In this document: piece by piece, positions 22,940-27,985 of the stretch
How positions within the stretch are numbered: the stretch's first letter is position 1
Layout: every line of letters begins with the position of its first letter
NCBI GenBank assembly: GCA_022779365.1
Contig: JALFSI010000021.1
Span: forward strand, 1-29,462
Direction of reading: 5' to 3'
DNA from: CAG-170 sp022779365
Lineage (GTDB): Bacteria; Bacillota; Clostridia; Oscillospirales; Oscillospiraceae
Length of the DNA stretch: 29,462 bases
The notes under the pieces: generated by a model
What the model saw: only the letters and a program-made list of their open reading frames with translations
Told to the model about the DNA's origin: nothing
The model's database searches: none
Made by a program: the position numbers and the translations under genes

Positions 22940-23526
22940 GGCTTTGCCTCACTTTGTTCCGTTTTTTCATCCGACGTCAGCAGCGCCTCATACGCTGCCT
23001 TTGCATCGTCCGACAGATACTGTTTGTTACGCTCGACCGCGCCCATCGCCTTGGAATACGTCACATTGCCCTCGTGGGTCTTGCATTGCAGCGCCGTGAT
23101 GAGCGCCGAATACGCGTCCTGCACGGAATCCGCCTCGCGCTCCAGCGCGTCGTATTCATCGCGCAGCGCGTCAAGCGTGTCGGTCTGGTCGTCGAGCTGC
23201 GACTGCACGTCCTCCAGCTCCTGCTTGAGGGACGCGACTTCATCCTGCAAATCGCGGTTCTGCGTTTGCAGCTGCTCGGCGCGGGTGATGGCGCTGGCGT
23301 TGCTCTCATTGAGCGCGCCGATCTGCTCCTGCGACGAATTTTTTTGCAGGATCAGCGACGCGAGCACCAGCAAAAACGCCACGGCAAACAGCACCGTCAT
23401 GTAGCGCAGCAGCGCGTTCTTCTTGGCGTCACTCAGCGGCTGCTGCCGCTTGTCCTCCGGCGGCGCGGGCTGCTGTGCCGTGTCCGAGGTCTGCTCCGCG
23501 ATGGGAGCGTTTTCCAGTTCACTCAT
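22936..23526 (-). CDS. Single-pass membrane protein with long coiled coil, function unknown
   Basis: A 196-residue protein. Residues 1-40 are polar and Pro/Gln-rich; residues 41-61 (RYMTVLFAVAFLLVLASLIL) form one membrane helix without a signal-peptidase site; residues about 65-145 are heptad-rich coiled coil (LQTQNRDLQDEVASLKQELE, DVQSQLDDQTDTLDAL); a short helical C-terminal domain follows (ALQCKTHEGNVTYSKAMGAV). I do not recognise a named family. It overlaps parB by 4 bp on one side and serS by 4 bp on the other, so all three are made together. It could be a septum or envelope protein or a membrane partner of ParB, but that is inferred only from position and architecture. Confidence 0.85.
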   Translation of the reverse strand: MSELENAPIAEQTSDTAQQPAPPEDKRQQPLSDAKKNALLRYMTVLFAVAFLLVLASLILQKNSSQEQIGALNESNASAITRAEQLQTQNRDLQDEVASLKQELEDVQSQLDDQTDTLDALRDEYDALEREADSVQDAYSALITALQCKTHEGNVTYSKAMGAVERNKQYLSDDAKAAYEALLTSDEKTEQSEAKP

Positions 23527-24395
23527 GGCTTCTCCTTTCCGCCGATCGTGTCCAGCGCGTCGAGTAAGCGCTGGAGATCATCTTCACCATAATATTCCAG
23601 CTCCAAGCGCCCCTTGCGCTTGCCGTGGTGGATCTTCACGCCGCGCCCAAGGCTGCGGCTGAGGTCGCGCTCGCACACGGCGATATAATCGACCGCCGGG
23701 GCGGGCAGGGGTGCTTTTTTAGCAGGCTTTGCCATGTTTTTACACATCAGCTCCGTCTGCCGCACGGAAAGCTGCAAATTCCGCACCTTCTGCGCGACGG
23801 CGAGCTGCGCGTGCTCGTCGGTGAGCGTCAGGATCGCGCGGGCGTGCCCGGCGGAGATCGCGCCGCCGGCGACCATATCCAGCACCGGCGTGCTCAGCGC
23901 CAGCAGGCGCAGCGCGTTTGCAACGGCGGGGCGGGATTTTCCGACGCGCTCGGCAACGCCGCTCTGCGTCATGCCGTATTCCTGCATGAGCTGCTGATAG
24001 CCGCGCGCTTCTTCGATGGGATCGAGGTCGGCGCGCTGCAAATTTTCGATGAGCGCCAGCTCCATCGCGGTTTTGTCGTCGGCCTCGATGACGGTGACGG
24101 GCACCTCGCGCAGACCCGCCATGCGCGCCGCGCGCCAGCGGCGCTCACCGGCGATGATCTGGTAAAAGCCCGTGGGCAGCTTGCGGACGGTCAGCGGCTG
24201 GATGATGCCGTGCTGCCGGATGGAATCGGCAAGCTCTTGCAGCGCCTCCTCGTCAAAGTGCCGCCGCGGCTGATCGGGATTCGGCTCGACCTTTTGCAGC
24301 GCCAGCATCAGCGCGCCGCCCTCCGGCGCGGGCTGCATCGCGCTCTCGCCGAGCAGCGCGCCCAGACCCTTGCCGAGCCCTCGTTGTGCGGACAT
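23523..24395 (-). CDS. parB: Chromosome partitioning protein ParB (Spo0J family)
   Basis: A 290-residue parS-binding CTPase clamp. It starts MSAQRGLGKGLGALLGE, the typical N terminus contacting ParA, and has the ParB box NPDQPRRHFDEEALQELADS with HGIIQPLTVR, the CTP-binding GERRWRAARMAGL (GERR at 83-86) and ALIENLQRADLDPIEEA. The helix-turn-helix is MTQSGVAERVGKSRPAVANA. A Lys-rich C-terminal dimer region follows. The gene is 14 bp after parA and overlaps the next gene by 4 bp. Target sites are visible at 25254-25269 and 27987-28002. Confidence 0.96.
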   Translation of the reverse strand: MSAQRGLGKGLGALLGESAMQPAPEGGALMLALQKVEPNPDQPRRHFDEEALQELADSIRQHGIIQPLTVRKLPTGFYQIIAGERRWRAARMAGLREVPVTVIEADDKTAMELALIENLQRADLDPIEEARGYQQLMQEYGMTQSGVAERVGKSRPAVANALRLLALSTPVLDMVAGGAISAGHARAILTLTDEHAQLAVAQKVRNLQLSVRQTELMCKNMAKPAKKAPLPAPAVDYIAVCERDLSRSLGRGVKIHHGKRKGRLELEYYGEDDLQRLLDALDTIGGKEKP

Positions 24396-24409
24396 ATCGC
24401 CGCCTCCTT

Positions 24410-25165
24410 TCAGGTGCGCTCCAGCACCTCGCGCGCGAGCTGCTCATAGCTCTGCGCGCCGCGGCTGAAGCGGTCGTATTCAAAAACGGGTTTTCCGTGG
24501 CTGGGCGCTTCGCACAGCCGGACGTTGCGCGGGATGACGGCGGCAAAGACCTTGCCGGGGAAATAGCGCCGCACCTCCTCCGCGACCTGCGCGGAGAAAT
24601 TCGTGCGCCCGTCATACATCGTCAGCAGCACGCCGAACACGTCGATCGTCGGGTTCAGGCGGCGCTTGACGGCGCGGAGCGTCTGCATGAGGTCACTCAG
24701 ACCCTCCAGCGCGTAATATTCGCACTGCACGGGGATGAGCACGCGGTCGGCGGCGCAGATGGCGTTGAGCGTCAAAAGCTCCAGCGACGGCGGGCAGTCG
24801 ATGAACATATAGTCGTATTGCTCCCGCAGCGGCTCGATGGCGCGCCGCAGGGCATATTCGCGTCCGTCCGCGCCCACCAGCTCCACGCTCGCGCCCGACA
24901 GCGCCGAGCACGACGGGATGAGGTCGCCGTAGGGCGTGTGCAGGACGCAGGACGCCGCGTCCTTTTCGCCGAGCACGATGTCGTAGCTCGTGCCGCTGCT
25001 CGCGCCCTTTTCCGCACCAAAGCCGGAGGTGGCGTTTGCCTGCGGGTCAAAATCGCACAGCAGCACGCGCTTTCCCGCGCGATGCAGTGCCGCCGCGAGG
25101 TTGACCGCCGTGGTCGTCTTGCCCACGCCGCCCTTTTGATTGACCAAAGCCAAAATAACGCCCAT
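24410..25165 (-). CDS. parA: Chromosome partitioning ATPase ParA (Soj family)
   Basis: A 251-residue ParA/MinD-type ATPase that works with ParB to move origins and, in Bacillus, regulates DnaA. It begins MGVILALVNQKGGVGKTTTA, with the deviant Walker A KGGVGKT at 11-17, then LLCDFDPQANATSGFG (Walker A'), YMFIDCPPSLELLTLNA (Walker B) and LLTMYDGRTNFSAQV. The chosen ATG (25165) gives the standard Soj N terminus; a longer in-frame ORF would extend through the promoter and parS and is rejected. A strong promoter lies 38 bp upstream. The gene leads the operon parA-parB-membrane protein-serS. Confidence 0.96.
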   Translation of the reverse strand: MGVILALVNQKGGVGKTTTAVNLAAALHRAGKRVLLCDFDPQANATSGFGAEKGASSGTSYDIVLGEKDAASCVLHTPYGDLIPSCSALSGASVELVGADGREYALRRAIEPLREQYDYMFIDCPPSLELLTLNAICAADRVLIPVQCEYYALEGLSDLMQTLRAVKRRLNPTIDVFGVLLTMYDGRTNFSAQVAEEVRRYFPGKVFAAVIPRNVRLCEAPSHGKPVFEYDRFSRGAQSYEQLAREVLERT

Positions 25166-25202
25166 CCCGCGCCCCTTCTTTCTGTCATGGTGTCCGGGGT
25201 TT

Positions 25203-25231
25203 ATTATATCCGCTTGCGCGGAGAATTGCAA
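25203..25231 (-). promoter_or_regulatory. parA operon promoter
   Basis: On the minus strand: TTGCAA (25231-25226), 17-bp spacer, TATAAT (25208-25203). The -10 box is perfect. A parS-like site lies 22 bp upstream of the -35 box. Confidence 0.8.
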
Positions 25232-25253
25232 GATGCGCAGAGGGAAAACCAAA

Positions 25254-25269
25254 TGTTTCACGTGAAACG
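25254..25269. promoter_or_regulatory. parS site (one mismatch) upstream of parA
   Basis: TGTTTCACGTGAAACG differs from the canonical parS TGTTTCACGTGAAACA only at the last base. Near the parA promoter it can both load ParB and expose the promoter to ParB-dependent repression. Confidence 0.88.
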
Positions 25270-25290
25270 ATCGACAAGAGATGCGCAATC

Positions 25291-25516
25291 TAAAGGCTTC
25301 CCCTCGGGGGGTCGATTCCCCCTATCAGAGGGAAATGCCCCGAAGGGGCAAAGGGGGTAGGGATAGCTGTCACCGTAGGTGACTGATGAGGGGAAGAGTT
25401 CTTATTTTTGAGCTGCATCGCGTTTTTGAGCCGAACCGTGGCAGCATCTCAGAACGTACCACCCTTCTCCTCATCCGGCGCTTCGCGCCACCTTCCCCTC
25501 AAGGGGAAGGCTTTGG
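25291..25516 (-). repeat. Composite palindromic repeat, inverted copy with insertion (226 bp)
   Basis: Read on the minus strand this is the same unit as 21179-21352: the first 54 bp are identical, the middle keeps GATGCAGCTCAAAAA, and the right end CCCCCCGAGGGGAAGCC is present. Within the right-hand hairpin it has about 50 extra bp that contain their own palindrome (GCCCCGAAGGGGC around 25337-25349), so a smaller repeat seems to have inserted in the larger one. This fills most of the parA upstream region; no gene is seen. Confidence 0.83.
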
Positions 25517-25540
25517 CACGCGCAAAACGTGGCGGCGCGC

Positions 25541-25569
25541 AAAAACGGAGGGGCGCTTGCCCCTCCTTT
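25541..25569 (-). terminator. Terminator of the lexA unit
   Basis: GGAGGGGC (25547-25554) pairs with GCCCCTCC (25559-25566). On the minus strand the stem is followed by GTTTTT. It starts 3 bp after the stop of the small membrane protein gene. Confidence 0.88.
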
Positions 25570-25571
25570 CA

Positions 25572-25757
25572 TCACTTTTCTGATTTTTCTTCGTCCTGCT
25601 GTTCCTTCTGCTCCGGCTCGCCGCTATTCCAAATTGTCAGAATGAGCCCGATGAAGCCGAGCACGACGCCGAACAAGGCAAAATTCGTGTCTGCAAACGC
25701 CACCGCCAGCAGGATGCCGAACAGCAGCAGCGCGATGCCTGCAAGCTGCTTTCTCAT
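25572..25757 (-). CDS. Small two-helix membrane protein, unknown
   Basis: A 61-residue protein: MRKQLAG, a hydrophobic helix (IALLLFGILLAVAF, about 8-21), a short turn (ADTN), a second helix (FALFGVVLGFIGLILTIW, about 26-43) and an acidic, Gln/Glu/Lys-rich tail. The ATG at 25757 is preceded by AAAGGGGGG, a strong ribosome site. It lies 14 bp after lexA and before a terminator, so it is co-transcribed with lexA. That position is where small SOS cell-division inhibitors such as YneA can occur, but no LysM or other known motif is present, so no function is assigned. Confidence 0.78.
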   Translation of the reverse strand: MRKQLAGIALLLFGILLAVAFADTNFALFGVVLGFIGLILTIWNSGEPEQKEQQDEEKSEK

Positions 25758-25771
25758 AGACCGTCCCCCCT

Positions 25772-26350
25772 TTAATATTCACGCTGGAGCGCGACCACGA
25801 CGCCCAGGATCGCCGCTTCACGTCCGTCGATGGGCGGATACGCCGGGTTTTCCGGCAGCAGCCAGACGCCGGTTTCGTCGCGGCGCAGGCGCTTGACGGT
25901 GGCGGAGTCGTCCAGCAGCGCGACCACGATCTGCCCGTTTTCCGCCGTTTCCTGCGGACGGATGATAACGGTGTCGCCGCTGAGGATGCCCGCGCCGATC
26001 ATCGAATCGCCGCGCACGCGCAGCGCGAAGCAGCCGGTCGGACCCTCCCACGGGATGTAGCGCTCAATATTTTCGACTGCTAAGATCGGCACGCCCGCCG
26101 TGACCACGCCCACCACCGGGATGCGCCCCGGCTGCATCGCCTCGGGCAGCGCGATGGTGCGCTTTTTCATGCTGTCCATCTGGATCAGCCCCTCGTCGCG
26201 CAGCGCGCCCAGGTGGTAGTGTACCGTTGCGGTGGATTGCAGCCCCACCGCCTGGCAGATCTCGCGCACGCTCGGCGCGTATTTATTTTCCGCGATGAAT
26301 CGGGTGACAAAGTCGAGAATTTCCTGCTTTTTGGTCGTTTTGCGTCCCAT
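25772..26350 (-). CDS. lexA: SOS repressor LexA
   Basis: A 192-residue self-cleaving repressor of the DNA damage response. The winged-helix N domain includes KKQEILDFVTRFIAENKYAP, SVREICQAVGLQSTATVHYH and LGALRDEGLI. The cleavage site is Ala85-Gly86 (VTAGVPI); the catalytic pair is Ser116 (RGDSMIGAGI) and Lys153 (ATVKRLRR). The ATG at 26350 follows GGGAGGGAGC; an in-frame ATG 27 bp upstream lacks a ribosome site. A LexA-like operator overlaps its promoter, so it should be self-regulated. Confidence 0.97.
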   Translation of the reverse strand: MGRKTTKKQEILDFVTRFIAENKYAPSVREICQAVGLQSTATVHYHLGALRDEGLIQMDSMKKRTIALPEAMQPGRIPVVGVVTAGVPILAVENIERYIPWEGPTGCFALRVRGDSMIGAGILSGDTVIIRPQETAENGQIVVALLDDSATVKRLRRDETGVWLLPENPAYPPIDGREAAILGVVVALQREY

Positions 26351-26379
26351 GAAGCTCCCTCCCGTTTCGTTGTGCATTC

Positions 26380-26418
26380 AGTATAGCACACCCTGCCGAA
26401 AAATGCAAACGTTTGTTT
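26380..26418 (-). promoter_or_regulatory. lexA promoter with overlapping LexA operator
   Basis: On the minus strand: TTGCAT (26408-26403), 17-bp spacer, TATACT (26385-26380). AAACGTTTGTTT at 26407-26418 overlaps the -35 box. It is an AAAC-N4-GTTT dyad, one base off the GAAC-N4-GTTC LexA core at each end, and shares AACGTTTGTT with the site at 876-887. Confidence 0.75.
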
Positions 26419-26424
26419 AAAATT

Positions 26425-27309
26425 TTATAGACCCTCGCCGTTAAAATCCGGGATGTACGTCGTTTCGGCGGCGGAGAGGTCCTGCGTAAAGCCATGCTCG
26501 ATGCCCAGCAGCTCCAGATACGACAGCGCGGCGGCGTATTCGTCCTCGCTCACGCGGCGATCAAGCGGCGGCTCGTTTTTTGCACGACCGGCGGGCGTGT
26601 ACTGGCTCATGAGGCTCAGCAGCACGTCCCCGCGCGGGAACGCTGCGGCGAACCAGTCGAGCGCGCCGAGCGTGTTGTCCAGATACCCCGGCAGGACGAG
26701 ATGGCGCACGAGCGTTCCGCGCACGAGCTGCTCGTCCTCGATCGCCGCCGGTCCTGTCTGCCGCACCATCTCGCGGATGGCGGCGTCGGCGATCTCGGGA
26801 TAATCCGGCGCGGCGGAGAGCTTGGCGGCAAGCTGCGCGTCGGAGTATTTATAGTCCGGCAGGTACACGTCGATCAGCCCCTCAAGCTGCCGCAGCGTCT
26901 CGACTGACTCGTACCCGCCGCAGTTGTACACGACCGGCACGGGCAGCTTCGGCGTGAGCGCGGGCACGATGGACGGCAGAAACTGCGTCGGTGTGACGAG
27001 GTTGATGTTCTGCACGCCCTCGTCAATGAGGCGCAGAAACACGTCACGGAGCTGCGCGGATGTGAGCGCGCGTCCCGCGCCGTTTGCCGAAATTTCGTAG
27101 TTCTGGCAGAAGCGGCAGCGCAGCGTGCAGCCCGAAAAAAACACCGCGCCGCTGCCGTACGACCCGGAGATGACCGGCTCTTCCCAGTAATGCGCGGCGG
27201 CGCGCGCCGCAACGATCCCGTCCGGCATCCGGCAGAAGCCGCGCTCGGCACGCGTGCGATCGACGCCGCACCGGCGCGGGCACAGGCGGCAGTTTTCGTA
27301 ACTCAGCAT
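26425..27309 (-). CDS. Radical SAM protein, PflA-like family
   Basis: A 294-residue protein with N-terminal cysteines (YENCRLCPRRCGVDR, GFCRMPDG) and the radical SAM cluster motif CTLRCRFCQNYEIS. Further family features are INLVTPTQFLPSIVPAL, VYNCGGYES, DVYLPDYKYSD and HLVLPGYLDNT. It matches the uncharacterised proteins annotated as putative pyruvate-formate-lyase activating enzyme (COG1313-like); the actual substrate is unknown, and no glycyl radical enzyme is adjacent. GGGGAG precedes the ATG. The gene ends only 6 bp before the LexA operator of lexA, so read-through into lexA is possible. Confidence 0.9.
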   Translation of the reverse strand: MLSYENCRLCPRRCGVDRTRAERGFCRMPDGIVAARAAAHYWEEPVISGSYGSGAVFFSGCTLRCRFCQNYEISANGAGRALTSAQLRDVFLRLIDEGVQNINLVTPTQFLPSIVPALTPKLPVPVVYNCGGYESVETLRQLEGLIDVYLPDYKYSDAQLAAKLSAAPDYPEIADAAIREMVRQTGPAAIEDEQLVRGTLVRHLVLPGYLDNTLGALDWFAAAFPRGDVLLSLMSQYTPAGRAKNEPPLDRRVSEDEYAAALSYLELLGIEHGFTQDLSAAETTYIPDFNGEGL

Positions 27310-27331
27310 GGCACACTCCCCTTTTCCGCCC

Positions 27332-27382
27332 AGTATACCGCAAACGTGCCCGCTTTACAATCCCCCGGCGGTGTGGTACACT
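27332..27382. promoter_or_regulatory. Divergent promoter pair sharing their -35 boxes
   Basis: Plus strand: TTTACA (27354-27359), 17 bp, TACACT (27377-27382), driving the lipoprotein gene. Minus strand: TTGTAA (27360-27355), 17 bp, TATACT (27337-27332), driving the radical SAM gene. The two -35 hexamers overlap by five bases, so polymerase binding must be mutually exclusive. Confidence 0.75.
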
Positions 27383-27412
27383 GACGGTATCTCACAGAAG
27401 GAGATATATAGA

Positions 27413-27985
27413 ATGAGAAAACTGAAACTGTTCGCGCTTGGCGCGGCGCTTTGCGCGCTGCTTACGGCGTGCGCCGTACAGATCGGACCGGCGGCGCAGC
27501 TCGCGCCTGCCGAGACGCAGCCCGCGCAGGACGCGCAGCGTCCCGCGTACACCGAGCCTGCCGAGGAGACGCCTGCGCGTGAGATCCCCGTGGAGGAGGC
27601 GCCGGCGCAGGATGCGCCGACCGTTATCATCTCGACCGACGTGGAGGACGGCTTTTTTGACGAGGTTTGCAGCTACCGCCTGGAAATTCCCAATATTGAG
27701 GACAACGACGACCCGGCGCTGAAAAAGCTGGAGGACTTTTTTGACACGTTTGAGAACTCGCTCGAGACCTACTGCGGCACGACCGTCTACAACACCGCGC
27801 AGGAGCGAAACACCGTCGCCAACGTGACCGGCACGTTCACCGCGGCGCAGGACGCCGAGCGCCTGACCGTCCACTATACGCTCACCGAGACGTATGGCGA
27901 CCAGCCGGACGCAGCGGTCGAGCGCACGCGCACGCTCGTCTTGGACGTGACCACGGGAGAGCTTGTGGAGGACAGCGCGGGATGA
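27413..27985 (+). CDS. Putative lipoprotein, function unknown
   Basis: A 190-residue exported protein. The N terminus MRKLKLFALGAALCALLTAC is a lipoprotein signal with the lipobox LTAC, so Cys20 would be lipidated and the protein anchored to the outer face of the membrane. Residues about 25-70 are Pro/Ala/Glu-rich and probably disordered. The folded part contains YRLEIPNIEDNDDPALKKLE, an NVTGTFTAAQDAERLTVHYT stretch and LVLDVTTGELVEDSAG at the end. That layout recalls DUF3298-like surface proteins but is too weak to assign. AAGGAGATATATAGA precedes the ATG. The stop overlaps the next start (ATGA). Confidence 0.85.
   Translation: MRKLKLFALGAALCALLTACAVQIGPAAQLAPAETQPAQDAQRPAYTEPAEETPAREIPVEEAPAQDAPTVIISTDVEDGFFDEVCSYRLEIPNIEDNDDPALKKLEDFFDTFENSLETYCGTTVYNTAQERNTVANVTGTFTAAQDAERLTVHYTLTETYGDQPDAAVERTRTLVLDVTTGELVEDSAG

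Noticed and set aside
24386..25360. Plus-strand 324-codon frame opposite parA
   Set aside because: It runs through the parA promoter, parS and the repeat unit, and is Arg/His/Gln-rich with no motif. It is a shadow of parA.
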